The position numbers and the translations under genes are program-made. The notes below the pieces were generated by a model. That model was not told where the DNA came from, searched no databases, and worked only from the letters and a program-made list of their open reading frames with translations. This document shows, piece after piece, positions 42,767 through 51,615 of a stretch of DNA of 64,000 nucleotides. Source of the stretch: Steroidobacteraceae bacterium (GTDB lineage Bacteria; Pseudomonadota; Gammaproteobacteria; Steroidobacterales; Steroidobacteraceae); assembly GCA_027531255.1 (NCBI GenBank), contig JAPZRU010000006.1, positions 206,724 to 270,723 on the forward strand, read 5' to 3'. Position 1 is the stretch's first letter, and every line of letters begins with the position of its first letter.

Positions 42767-45700
42767 GCGCCCTCCTCCGCCGCCGCCGACTGCGCGGTGC
42801 GGGCATTGCTGCCCAGTCGTTGGCGCAGCTCCGCGATCCAGGCCGACATCTGCTTGTCCTCGCCGCCGCGCAGCGCCAGCGCTGTCTCGTAGTGCTCGAG
42901 TGCCGCGCCCGGCCGCTGCAGGTAGAGGTCGAGCAGCACGCCGAGGTTCCGGTGCGTGCGCCCGGACTGCGGATCGAGTTCCAGCGCGCGGCGATAGGCG
43001 CGCTCCGCGTCCGCGAAGCGGCCGAGTTCGCGGTAGACCCTGCCGAGCTGCGCGTGCGCGGCGGCGCTGTCCGGGTTGCGGCGCACCGCCTCCGCGAGCG
43101 CGGCCTCCGCCTCGGTCCACCGGCCCGCCCGCGACAGGAGCACCCCGAGGTTGACGGACGCGCCGGCGAACGCGGCGTGCTCGGCGGCAATCCCGGCGAA
43201 CGCCGCCTCCGCCGCCGCGGCATTGCCGCCCTCGGCGCTCGCGACCGCGTCGGCGAAGCGCGCGACGAGCGCCGGCGGCACGGCCACCGTCGCCGTCACG
43301 GGAGTCGTCGCACCGACCGGGGCGGACGACGCGGCGGCCTGCGGCGCGCCCGCGGCGGCTTCGCCGGGCGCCGTCGCTGCGACGGGCGTCATCGCCGGCT
43401 CGGCAGGGGTCGCGGCCGCGACGGCGCGAGTGGCGGTCGGCTCGGCGACGAGCGCCTCGTGCTCCTCGAGCTTCGCGAACCGCGCGGGCTTCAGTTCCGC
43501 GAGGGCGGCGTAGCTCCGGCGCACCGCCGCGTCGTACACGCCGTCCGGCGCGCGCGCGACGTTCACGAGGTGGATCTCGATCGCCTTCTCCTCGAACGGG
43601 AAGGCCTGCTCCTCGAGCAGCAGGTCGTACTGCTCGAGCGCGTCACCCGACAGCGACTTCGGGCGCTCGGACTGCATCAGGTCCCCGCCGAGCCGGCGGT
43701 AGAGCTCCGCCATCTCGAAGGTCGCGGCCGTCGAGACCTCGGCGATGCCGTAGCCGTCGGCGGCCTCGTAACCCTCGAGCGCGGCCTCCATCGCGCGGCG
43801 CTTGGCGTCCAGCGAGCGCTTCAGCGGCGCGGTCAGGCGAATCGCCACGAACGCGTCCCGCGCGGGCGCGGCCAGTTCCAGCGCGGCCTTCGCGGCCAGG
43901 AATCGGCTGCGGTCGGTGCGCGCGGCACCGGCGCGGCGGTCGGCCTCGACGACGTCGCGCAGCAGCGCGCTGCGGCGCTTCGCGTCGCCGCCGGCCAGCG
44001 CGAGGTCGGCGAGCTTCTGGCGCGCCTCGATCGCGGGCTCGAACGGCTCCGGGAAGCGCTTCACGTAGGCTTCCCACATCGCGACCGTGCGCGCCACGTC
44101 GCCCGACTCCTCGTACAGCACGGCCGCCTGCGACAGCGCCTCGCGCTGCACCTCGACGGGCTCGGCGGCGGTGTTCGCGATTCGCTCGAACTCGACGGCG
44201 GCCGGCCCCGGTCGGCCGGCCTCGACATAGGCGACCGCGAGCTTGCGCGTCACGTCGGCCTGCAGCTCGCTCTTCGGGAAGTTGCGGCGGAAGGACTCCA
44301 GGACGTCGATCGCGCGGGGCCAGTCCTGCATCTGCAGCAGCAGCGCGGCCGCGTCGTAGTCGGCGGTGCTGCGCACCCTCGCCGTCGGCGCCAGCTGCGC
44401 GACGCGCAGGAAGTCGCTGACCGCGCCGGCGGAGTCGCCCGCCGCCTTCTTCGCCTCGGCCTGCCGGTAGACGCTGGCCGCCAGGCGCTCGTCGATCGCG
44501 GCCCGCTGCGGGTCCGCCGCGGGCAGCAGCGACTGCACCTGCAGGTACGCACCCTCCGCGCGGTCGAACTCGCCGAGTTCGAACCGGCCGTTCGCGAGCA
44601 CGGTCCACGCGGTGCGCTGCTTCTCGGCGTCCACGGGCGGCTGTTTCGCGAGCACCAGGTCCGCGGTCGCGATGGCCTGGGCATAGTCCTTCAGGTCGAA
44701 GTACTCGCGCGCCGTGCGCACGAGCACCGCCGCGCTCTCGGGATGCGACTCGTAGGTCGTCGCGAACCGCAAGCCGCTCGCCAGCCGCTGCCGCTGCAGA
44801 TCGACCTTCGCGTCGCCGGCCGGCAACTGGCCCTCTTCCTTGTCGTACGCGACGAGCGCCGCGTAGGCCGCCACGCCCGACCTGTCGTGGGGCGCATAGG
44901 CGTATGCCGTGCGCTCGTACTCGGCCGCGGCCGCGCGGAACTGCCGGCTCTCGAACAGCGAGTCCGCGAGCAGGTAGTTCGTGGCCGGCGCTTCCGCATC
45001 GTCCGGGAACGACTGCAGGAATTCGCGGTACCAGCGCGCCGCCTCCTGGTAGTCCCCCGCCTGCTTGGTGCGCTGGGCCTCCGAATGATGGAACGCCGCG
45101 AGATCCTTGACGTTCGACTTGAGCTGGGAGACGACGAGCGGCAGCGACTTCGGGTCGCGCGAGGCCCAGAACGGGGAGCCGAGACGGTAGCGCTCGACGA
45201 ACTCGCGCTTGCCGTCGAGCACGAGGCTCGCGAAGCCGCCGCGCCGGTAGGCATCCACCGCCTGCATCTGCAGCACCGGCGACTGCTCGTGGTTCGGATC
45301 GCGCTTGGCGAACGCGCGGTAGGCGTTCGCGGCGTCGGTCCACCGCTCCTGGTCGACGTACAGATCGCCGAGCGTGCCGTACAGCATCCAGGCGTACGGC
45401 TTGTCGCCCGCGCGGGCGAGGAACGCGTCGACGCCCCTGGCCTCTTCCTCGGCGGAGAACGAGATCGCGCTGACCCTCAGCGTGTCCTCGATCAGCTCGC
45501 GCTGCGGGCGCGTCAGGGCCTCGAGGTCGACGACGCCGTCCGGGCGCGCGGGATCCGCCAGCTTGCGGTCGAGCAGCCGCGCGAAGGAGCCGAGCGCGGC
45601 CTCGACGTCGCCGCGCTTGAACAGCGCCCAGCCGTGCTTGTAGAGGCTCTGTTCGTAGAACTCCGAGCGCGGGCCGATCGCCATCACCGCGGCGTACGCC

Positions 45701-46266
45701 GCCTCGGCGTCCGCCCAGCGCTGCGCGCTGAACAGCATCTCGCCGCGGCGGAACTGCGCCTCGTCGAGATACCGGCTGCCGGGATGACGCGCGACCAGCG
45801 CGTCGAGGGTGGCGAGCGAACGCTCGATCTGCTGGTCCGCCTCGTAGGCGCGGGCCAGCTGGTAGAGCACGGAGTCGTTGCGCTCGAAGGTCGGGTGCGC
45901 ATCGAGCAGCGCCGCGTACAGCTTGATCGCGTCGCTCGTGTCGAGCGGCGAGCCCTGCGCGAGGTCGGTCTCGATCCGCTCGCGCTCGCCGGCTTCGAGC
46001 TTGAGGTCGCCGAGCCGGCGCATGGCCTCCGCGCGCAGCAGCGCGTCGCCGCGGCCGAGGTCGAGGAACTCCTGGTAGCTCCGGCGCGCGCGGTCCTCGC
46101 CCGCCTCGACGGGCTCGTCGACGCGGATCTCGACCTGGCGGTTCTTGAGGTCGCGGATCGTCGGCGCGCGCTTGCGATCCGCGGCGGCGTCCAGCGCCGG
46201 CGCCACGACGAGCGCCGCACCGAGCGCGAGCGCCACCGCGCTGCCGAGCGTCGGGCGGCGGGTCAC
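42763..46266 (-). CDS. Large periplasmic TPR protein (GltD/AgmU-like)
   Basis: The 1167-residue secreted protein has a signal segment (SAVALALGAALVVAPALDAAADRKR), many degenerate TPR and Sel1-like helical pairs over residues 60-900, and an Ala/Pro/Thr-rich linker (about 920-985). It ends with canonical TPRs (AGASVNLGVLLSRAGRWTEAEAALAEAVRRNPDSAAAHAQLGRVYRELG). It starts with GTG overlapping the upstream stop (GTGA). The frame stays open to 48159, but the upstream part is antisense-like shadow of the 649-residue TPR gene. Length and repeat content resemble the Myxococcus AgmU/GltD periplasmic TPR protein, which also accompanies a TolQ/TolR motor; that comparison is from memory and inferential. 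Confidence 0.85.
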   Translation of the reverse strand: MTRRPTLGSAVALALGAALVVAPALDAAADRKRAPTIRDLKNRQVEIRVDEPVEAGEDRARRSYQEFLDLGRGDALLRAEAMRRLGDLKLEAGERERIETDLAQGSPLDTSDAIKLYAALLDAHPTFERNDSVLYQLARAYEADQQIERSLATLDALVARHPGSRYLDEAQFRRGEMLFSAQRWADAEAAYAAVMAIGPRSEFYEQSLYKHGWALFKRGDVEAALGSFARLLDRKLADPARPDGVVDLEALTRPQRELIEDTLRVSAISFSAEEEARGVDAFLARAGDKPYAWMLYGTLGDLYVDQERWTDAANAYRAFAKRDPNHEQSPVLQMQAVDAYRRGGFASLVLDGKREFVERYRLGSPFWASRDPKSLPLVVSQLKSNVKDLAAFHHSEAQRTKQAGDYQEAARWYREFLQSFPDDAEAPATNYLLADSLFESRQFRAAAAEYERTAYAYAPHDRSGVAAYAALVAYDKEEGQLPAGDAKVDLQRQRLASGLRFATTYESHPESAAVLVRTAREYFDLKDYAQAIATADLVLAKQPPVDAEKQRTAWTVLANGRFELGEFDRAEGAYLQVQSLLPAADPQRAAIDERLAASVYRQAEAKKAAGDSAGAVSDFLRVAQLAPTARVRSTADYDAAALLLQMQDWPRAIDVLESFRRNFPKSELQADVTRKLAVAYVEAGRPGPAAVEFERIANTAAEPVEVQREALSQAAVLYEESGDVARTVAMWEAYVKRFPEPFEPAIEARQKLADLALAGGDAKRRSALLRDVVEADRRAGAARTDRSRFLAAKAALELAAPARDAFVAIRLTAPLKRSLDAKRRAMEAALEGYEAADGYGIAEVSTAATFEMAELYRRLGGDLMQSERPKSLSGDALEQYDLLLEEQAFPFEEKAIEIHLVNVARAPDGVYDAAVRRSYAALAELKPARFAKLEEHEALVAEPTATRAVAAATPAEPAMTPVAATAPGEAAAGAPQAAASSAPVGATTPVTATVAVPPALVARFADAVASAEGGNAAAAEAAFAGIAAEHAAFAGASVNLGVLLSRAGRWTEAEAALAEAVRRNPDSAAAHAQLGRVYRELGRFADAERAYRRALELDPQSGRTHRNLGVLLDLYLQRPGAALEHYETALALRGGEDKQMSAWIAELRQRLGSNARTAQSAAAEEGA

Positions 46267-48212
46267 GGGCGGGTCTCCGCGGTCGGAGGCGCCGCGGCGG
46301 CGCCCGGTCCCGGCGCGGCGACGGCCGCGGAAGCACGATCGTAGATCGTCGCCAGCGAATAGCGTGCCTGCACGAGGTAGGTGTCGATGCGTGCCTTCTG
46401 CGACTCGAGCTCGCGCACGGCGATGTCCGCGAGGTAGCGGGCCTGGCCGGACTTCAGCGCGGCGACCTGCGCGCGCGCTCCTTCGATCCGGGGGCGGAGC
46501 GCGGCGATCCGCTGGGCGAACTCGCCGTTGCGGTCGGGCACGGCCTCGCGTGCCTCCTGCACCAGCGACCAGCGGCTCTCGGTCTCGCGCAGCGCCTGCG
46601 CGGTCTCGCGCAGGCCCTTCCGCGCCGCCCACGCGCGCGCGCGGAAGCCTTCGTTCATCTGCCAGTAGATGACGCCCCTGGCCAGCCGCAACTTCTCGCG
46701 CGCGGCCTGGATCTCGGGATCCGCCGCGTCGCCCGCGGCGGCGAGCGCCTCGAGCTCGGCCACCTGCGCCCAGATCTCGCGCTCGCGCGCGGTGCCGAGC
46801 GCCGCAACGTCGCCGGTGGCCTCGGCGCTCGCGATGCGCGACTCGAGCTCGGTCCGGCGCCGCTGCAGCGCCTCGACTTCGACGCCCTCGAGACTCGCCA
46901 TCACCTGCGGCAGGCGGCGCTCGTAGCGCTCCTTGCGGGTCTCCAGCATGTTCTCGTAGGCCTCGACGCTCGTCAGCCACTGCTGCAGGTTGCGCTCCAG
47001 GAAGAGCAGCATCCGGTAGTTCTTGAGTCCTTCCTGGAACTCGTTCTGGGCCAGCAGGTGGTAGAGATAGCGCGACTCCGGGGCGTCCGGCAGGCTCGCG
47101 AGCTGCCAGAACCAGCCCATCTGCCCGCGCGATTCGTTCGCGACGATGGTGTCGAGCAGGCCGCCCGCGCGGATCGCGCCCACGGACTCGTCGATGCGGT
47201 TGCGCTCCGCGGCGAACTCGCGGATCGCCGTCTCGTAGTACTCCGCGGCCTGGCGGTTGGCGCCCAGCTTCGCGAACGCGTAGGGCACGGCGAGGTACGA
47301 CTCCTGGACGGCGGCGTCCAGCAGGTTGCGGCCGTGCAGCTCGAGCCAGGGCACCAGGGCGTCGCGGTAGTTCTGCGCGGCGGTATCGGCCCAGCCGACG
47401 CCTAGCAGCGCCCGGCTCGACAGCGGCCCCTCGAGTCGGACGCGCTCGAGCACCGGCCGCGCGTCGGCCGGCCGGTCGGCCTGCAGGTACGCGTAACCCA
47501 GCGCGAGATTCGCCTTGTCGCGCAGCGCCACCAGCTCGGGAGTCCGGCGGTCCAGCAGACCGACCGCGTCCAGCATCTTCGCGCCTGCCGCGAGCCGGCC
47601 ATTGCGCACCAGTGCGACGCCGAGGTTGAACTGGGCGTATGCGGACCACGTGCGCGGGCCCTGCCAGCCATCGAGCGAGCGGATCGCCTCGTCGTACCTG
47701 CCCTGCCGCAGCAGCGACTGCGCGAGCAGCATGCGCCGCTCCGCTTCCATGTCGGGCGTCAGGCCCGCGCGGCCGGCCTGCGCGAGCGTCGCGACCGCGT
47801 CCTCGTAGTAGCCGCGCTGGTACCAGACCTTGCCGAGATAGAAACGCGCGCGGTCGCGGACCGGCGCCGGCACGTTCGGCCGGTCGAGCACCGCGGCGAA
47901 GATGCGTCCGGCCTCGCGATGCTGCCCGAGCGACAGGTAAAGCCCGCCGAGCAGCAGTTCGGCGTCGTCGGCGTGATTCTGGAGACGCCCCTTCTCGCGC
48001 GCCGCGGTGAGACGGGTGAGCGCGCCGAAGTAGTCGTCCTGGTAGAAGTGGAACAGCACGTCGCCGTAGTGCAGGTCCTGGACCTGCACGGGCGGCAGCG
48101 CGCCCGGCCGCGGTGCACCGTCGTCGGCCGCGGCGGGCACCGCCGCGGTCGCAAGCCACGCGAGTGTCGCCGCGAGCGCGCCGAGGCGCCGCGGGCCCGG
48201 GCCTCGACTCAC
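46263..48212 (-). CDS. Periplasmic TPR/coiled-coil protein
   Basis: The roughly 649-residue protein has a signal peptide (ALAATLAWLATAAVPAAADDG), N-terminal TPR-like repeats (LLLGGLYLSLGQHREAGRIF, RARFYLGKVWYQRGYYEDAV, AYAQFNLGVALVRNGRLAAG) over about residues 60-330, and a long coiled-coil C-terminal half (EALQRRRTELESRIASAEATG onwards). The GTG at 48212 is chosen because it overlaps the upstream stop in GTGA, as at the other junctions; GTG at 48218 would add two residues. It probably forms a periplasmic scaffold with the 1167-residue TPR protein. Confidence 0.83.
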   Translation of the reverse strand: MSRGPGPRRLGALAATLAWLATAAVPAAADDGAPRPGALPPVQVQDLHYGDVLFHFYQDDYFGALTRLTAAREKGRLQNHADDAELLLGGLYLSLGQHREAGRIFAAVLDRPNVPAPVRDRARFYLGKVWYQRGYYEDAVATLAQAGRAGLTPDMEAERRMLLAQSLLRQGRYDEAIRSLDGWQGPRTWSAYAQFNLGVALVRNGRLAAGAKMLDAVGLLDRRTPELVALRDKANLALGYAYLQADRPADARPVLERVRLEGPLSSRALLGVGWADTAAQNYRDALVPWLELHGRNLLDAAVQESYLAVPYAFAKLGANRQAAEYYETAIREFAAERNRIDESVGAIRAGGLLDTIVANESRGQMGWFWQLASLPDAPESRYLYHLLAQNEFQEGLKNYRMLLFLERNLQQWLTSVEAYENMLETRKERYERRLPQVMASLEGVEVEALQRRRTELESRIASAEATGDVAALGTAREREIWAQVAELEALAAAGDAADPEIQAAREKLRLARGVIYWQMNEGFRARAWAARKGLRETAQALRETESRWSLVQEAREAVPDRNGEFAQRIAALRPRIEGARAQVAALKSGQARYLADIAVRELESQKARIDTYLVQARYSLATIYDRASAAVAAPGPGAAAAPPTAETRP

Positions 48213-48877
48213 TCCCACTCCTTGACGACGAACTCGGGCTGCTGCTTCGACACCCGGTCGGAGATCCGGAGCTCGAGGTACTTCGCGCCGACGCCCTTCT
48301 CGAAGGTCAGGGTCGCACCCCGCTTGTAGTCGCGCTCGTTCGGCCCCTTGCCCGTGAAGAATGCGACCAGCTCGTGCTTGCCGACGCGCAGGTTGCCGAT
48401 GTGCAGCCGCTGCACGCCGCCGCGGTTCAGCGCCTCGACCTCGCGCTCGGTGTAGAGGTAGTTGGCGACCTCGTTGTCGTTCAGGCGCAGCTGCACTGAA
48501 TCGAGATCGAAGAAGGTCCCGACGTCCATCGACAGGAACACCGCGACCTGAGTGTTGGCCGGGAAGAGCAGCTCTTCCTCGAGCAGGAACAGGTCGCGGT
48601 TCAGGTCGAGCACTTCCTTCTTGAGCCCCTGCACTTCCGAATCGAGGCTCCTGAAGTCGGCCGCGGGCGCGGCCTCCCCGGCAGCCGCGGCGGCTTCGGC
48701 TTCGGCCGGCGCGGTGTCCGGCGTGCCCGCCGCGGCGGCGGGCGCATCGCCGGGCATCGGTGCCGTGGCGGGCTCCTGCGCCGTCGCGGTCGCCGGCACT
48801 GCCAGCGCGAGCCAGACCCAGGCCATCGCGGCGCGCAGCCGTTCCCCGAGTCGTTCGATGCGGCGGTCCGTCCTCAT
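48209..48877 (-). CDS. Secreted coiled-coil/beta protein of the motor operon
   Basis: The 222-residue protein has a signal peptide (AMAWVWLALAVPATATAQEP), an Ala/Pro-rich linker, a short coiled coil (LDSEVQGLKKEVLDLNRDLFLLEEELL), then a beta-rich domain (NTQVAVFLSMDVGTFFDLDSVQLRLNDNEVANYLY ... GKHELVAFFTGKGP) resembling a carbohydrate-binding or PEGA-like sandwich. I do not recognise a named family. The ATG at 48877 overlaps the stop of the 47-residue ORF upstream (ATGA), and its own stop overlaps the TPR gene start. Function is inferred as a periplasmic or outer-membrane-facing part of the complex. Confidence 0.78.
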   Translation of the reverse strand: MRTDRRIERLGERLRAAMAWVWLALAVPATATAQEPATAPMPGDAPAAAAGTPDTAPAEAEAAAAAGEAAPAADFRSLDSEVQGLKKEVLDLNRDLFLLEEELLFPANTQVAVFLSMDVGTFFDLDSVQLRLNDNEVANYLYTEREVEALNRGGVQRLHIGNLRVGKHELVAFFTGKGPNERDYKRGATLTFEKGVGAKYLELRISDRVSKQQPEFVVKEWE

Positions 48878-49017
48878 TCGCGATGCCCTCGGCAGGCGCG
48901 CCACAGCGCCAGCCAAAGGCCGGCCAAGCGTGCCTGCCACGGCGTGCCGCGCGCGGCGCGCCGCCGCGGCGACCCTCCGGCGCCCAGCACCGCGTATGCG
49001 ATCTGCGGATTGTCCAT
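48874..49017 (-). CDS. Small protein (47 aa) at the head of the motor operon
   Basis: The ATG at 49017 is preceded by GGAGGAGACGGGC, one of the strongest ribosome sites in the window. The frame ends in a TGA overlapping the next gene start (ATGA). The product starts MDNPQIAYAVLGAGG and ends in a basic amphipathic helix (ARLAGLWLALWRACRGHRE). It has no recognisable family. Strong ribosome site plus overlap make translation likely; it could be a real micro-protein or a leader that couples translation of the operon. Confidence 0.62.
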   Translation of the reverse strand: MDNPQIAYAVLGAGGSPRRRAARGTPWQARLAGLWLALWRACRGHRE

Positions 49018-49049
49018 GCCCGTCTCCTCCGGAATGCGGCCGGCTCGAA

Positions 49050-49691
49050 CTACTCGTCGAGCAGCCGGCGGATTTCCTCGATCAGCGCGGCTTCGCCACG
49101 CCGCGAGATCTCGCCGTGCACGTGCCGGACCGTGCCCGCACGGTCGATCAGCACGGTCATCGGCAGGTCGTTCACCCGGTACTCGCGCCCGAGCCGCTTC
49201 TCGGCGTCGAGCACGCTGCGCAAAGGCGCATCGAGCGCGGCGCGGAACTCCCGGGCGCGCACGGGGTCGTCGTCGAGGCTCACCCCGACGACCACGAGCC
49301 CGGCGCTGCCGTAGGTGGCGTCGAGCCGCGCGAGCCGCTCCAGCTGTTCGCGGCAGCCGCCGCACCAGCTGGTCCAGAAACCGAGGAGCACGACCTCGCC
49401 GCGGCGCTCGGACAACCGGAAGTTGCCGCCGGCCATCAGGCGCTGGGTGAAATCGGGGGCCTCGCGACCGATCAGCGCGCGCTGCGCCTCCCGCGGCGAA
49501 GCGGACGCCGCTCCGCCGAACGCGGTGGACAGGGCGACCAGCAGGACCAGGAGGAACGCGGGGCGGCGAGCGGCCGTGACGCCGTGCCCGCGCGCGCCAC
49601 GCACGGCCACGACGGCGCGCACGGCCTTCGCGGCGGGCGCGCGACGCGGGAGCGACGCGCGGACGTGGTCGGGTGCGGCCATCAGCTCCAT
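49050..49691 (-). CDS. TlpA-like thioredoxin-fold protein
   Basis: The 213-residue protein has a basic N-terminus, one signal-anchor helix (AFLLVLLVALSTAFGGAASAS) and a periplasmic thioredoxin domain with GFWTSWCGGCREQ (C110-C113) and the cis-Pro loop NDLPMTVLIDRAG. TlpA-type proteins reduce disulfides or apo-cytochrome cysteines in the periplasm. The start at 49691 is uncertain; ATG at 49682 is an alternative with GGAG. It lies 32 bases upstream of the 47-residue ORF and appears to be the first gene of the motor operon. A second TlpA-like protein is encoded at 61575. Confidence 0.87.
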   Translation of the reverse strand: MELMAAPDHVRASLPRRAPAAKAVRAVVAVRGARGHGVTAARRPAFLLVLLVALSTAFGGAASASPREAQRALIGREAPDFTQRLMAGGNFRLSERRGEVVLLGFWTSWCGGCREQLERLARLDATYGSAGLVVVGVSLDDDPVRAREFRAALDAPLRSVLDAEKRLGREYRVNDLPMTVLIDRAGTVRHVHGEISRRGEAALIEEIRRLLDE

Positions 49692-50128
49692 TCCTCGAGC
49701 CCATCTCCCGGGCCTGCGAGGCACCGGTTCGTTCAGCCCTCCGTCGGCACGGCGCTCGACGCCGCGACCGAGGAGCCAGGGAGTCGGCGCACCGCGCCAC
49801 GCGAGCGACCGGGGGGTTCACGAGACGCGGCGCGGCACGCACGGCGCCCCACGTCCCGGCAACCCCGCTGTCCGCGCTGTCACCCGCGGCACCGCGCGGA
49901 GGCTCGCGGCGACGATGGTGCGGACCGGTGGCTTTGCGTCCCCGCCTCGCGACGGGTTTGCCCTTGGCAGATTCTGTAAACCTCGCACGCGACCGGGGCA
50001 CTGTCAACGCGCCGCGCAGGCGCGGAGTGCCGGACGCTTCACAGATTCGGCGCAGTGCGTGCGGCGCTGGAAAAACAGGCGAATTCGCGTCGCCGGACGG
50101 CGACACCCGCGCGCGCGGAGTGCGTGAT
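49692..50128. other. Intergenic region upstream of the motor operon
   Basis: This 437-base stretch separates the TlpA-like gene from the methyltransferase gene, both on the minus strand. I see no coding frame with a ribosome site, no convincing sigma70 promoter and no strong hairpin. A promoter for the motor operon must lie here or upstream, but I cannot place it. Confidence 0.5.
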
Positions 50129-51505
50129 TCAGTTCACGCGCGGCCGGCCGCGGCGCTCGGCGGCATGCAGACCCTCGAGCAGGCCCGCCACCGCGCGCCG
50201 CGCCTCGGGCGCCGGCAGGAGCCCCTGCTCGGCGACGATCGCGGCGATCGCGTCGACCGAGCGAGTGCCGTCCACGAGCGCGAGCAGCACCGCCTGGATG
50301 CGAGCGCTCGTGCCGGCGAGGTCGACGGCGCCGAAGCGCGGCACCGGTCGCGAAGTATCGCGCAGCCAGTCCGGGGGCTGCGGCGGCTCCGGCGCGCGCG
50401 GCGCACGGCTGACCTTGTCGGCCGCGAACGCGAACACCGTCTCGACGCGCGCGTGCCGGCTCGCCGGTGAACGCATGTACGGCAGCGCGACGTCGCGGAC
50501 GTCCCGGGTCTCGAAGCCCGCGCCGGCCACGAGCGCCAGCGTCTCCTCCGGGCCGTGCCGCCACGCGGCGCGGCGCCAGGGGAACGCCAGCGAGCCGAAG
50601 TTGATCCAGCGGCCTCCGGCCGCCACCAGGCGATTGACGTGCAGTGCGATCGATGCGAAGTCGAGATCCACGACGTCGACGAGCCACGGCGTGACGACGA
50701 CGTCGAACGACTGCGGCGCGAACGGGGCCCGCCACGCGTCGGCGAACACGAACTCGAGGCCCGGCCGGGCCGGCGCGGGGGCCGCGAGCCGGCGGAGCAC
50801 CGCCCCGTCGGTCGCCCGCAGCGGCGCGAGCGGGAACTCGTACAGCGATAGCGCCTCGCCGCGCGCGAGACGCGCCGCCGCGAGCAGCAGCAGCGGGTTG
50901 ATGTCGAGCGCGACCGTGAGCGGGCGGCTCGCGGCGGCGTGCAGGTCGTAAGCCAGCCGCGACGCGCCGGCGCCGAGCACCAGCACGCGCGCGGCGGCAG
51001 GGCTCACCCAGTTGCCGACCAGCTCCGCGGCCGCGACGTTCTCCTGGTCGCCCCAGGCCCAGTCGCGGTGCAGGTTGGCGTAGTACGAATGCAGGTCCTG
51101 GCCGAGCGGCACCGCGACGCCCGTCGCCTCGCGGGTGGCCTGGGACAGCGCGGCATCCGCGGCCAGCGCCAGCGGTGCAAGCAGTTCGCGCACCCGGACC
51201 GCCTGGTCAGCATAGCCCGCCCCGAGCGCCGCCACGCGCTCGCGGGCCGCGGCTGGAAGCCCTGGATCGGCGGCCTCGGCGCGCGCGTGCCGCGCCTCCC
51301 GCTCGAACTCGGCCAGGTAGGCTGCGAACCGGTTCCGCCACTCGGCCAGCGTGGCGTCGGGATCCGCGTGCAGCCAGGGAATGCCGCCGACGGCCGGGTA
51401 GCGACGGTCGCAGCCGCGGCACGCGAGGCCCGTGGCCGCCGCGACGAGCGGCGCACGTCGGCAACGGGGACACTGGAGCAGCGGGGACAGCGCGGCCTCG
51501 ATCAT
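50129..51505 (-). CDS. Zinc-ribbon N2227-like SAM methyltransferase
   Basis: The 458-residue protein starts with a Trm112-like zinc ribbon (C12, C15, C29, C32 in LLQCPRCRRAPL ... ACRGCDRRYPAVGGIPWL). A methyltransferase domain follows with VLVLGAGASRLAYDLH (SAM loop), VALDINPLLLLAA, VVVTPWLVDVVD and GGRWINFGSLAF. The WINFG segment and the YYANLHRDWAWG lead-in recall the N2227/carnosine N-methyltransferase family. A C-terminal roughly 80-residue winged-helix-like part (IQAVLLALVDGTRSVDAIAAIVAEQG) resembles PqqD-like peptide-binding domains. The acceptor is unknown; the PqqD-like tail raises the possibility of a peptide or protein substrate. Confidence 0.78.
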   Translation of the reverse strand: MIEAALSPLLQCPRCRRAPLVAAATGLACRGCDRRYPAVGGIPWLHADPDATLAEWRNRFAAYLAEFEREARHARAEAADPGLPAAARERVAALGAGYADQAVRVRELLAPLALAADAALSQATREATGVAVPLGQDLHSYYANLHRDWAWGDQENVAAAELVGNWVSPAAARVLVLGAGASRLAYDLHAAASRPLTVALDINPLLLLAAARLARGEALSLYEFPLAPLRATDGAVLRRLAAPAPARPGLEFVFADAWRAPFAPQSFDVVVTPWLVDVVDLDFASIALHVNRLVAAGGRWINFGSLAFPWRRAAWRHGPEETLALVAGAGFETRDVRDVALPYMRSPASRHARVETVFAFAADKVSRAPRAPEPPQPPDWLRDTSRPVPRFGAVDLAGTSARIQAVLLALVDGTRSVDAIAAIVAEQGLLPAPEARRAVAGLLEGLHAAERRGRPRVN

Positions 51506-51540
51506 GGGCCCACAGGATGCCGAAAGCGGCGCGCGCTGCC

Positions 51541-51575
51541 AAAAGCAGAGCGGCCCGAAGGGAGCTCCGGCCGCT
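51541..51575 (-). terminator. Intrinsic terminator after the DUF1501-like operon
   Basis: On the minus strand, AGCGGCC (51575-51569), a 13-base loop and GGCCGCT (51555-51549) form a 7-bp stem followed four bases later by TTTT (51544-51541). It lies 41 bases beyond the stop of the DUF1501-like gene and upstream of the methyltransferase gene. Confidence 0.55.
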
Positions 51576-51615
51576 CCGGAGACGGGCGCGGCCGGCGCCA
51601 CGCCCCGGGGCCGCG

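Noticed and set aside
42763..48159. Single 1798-codon minus-strand frame
   Set aside because: Only the part from the GTG at 46266 has a signal peptide and TPR content. The upstream part is in another frame over the 649-residue TPR gene, which itself has a signal peptide and a 4-base overlap at 46263-46266.
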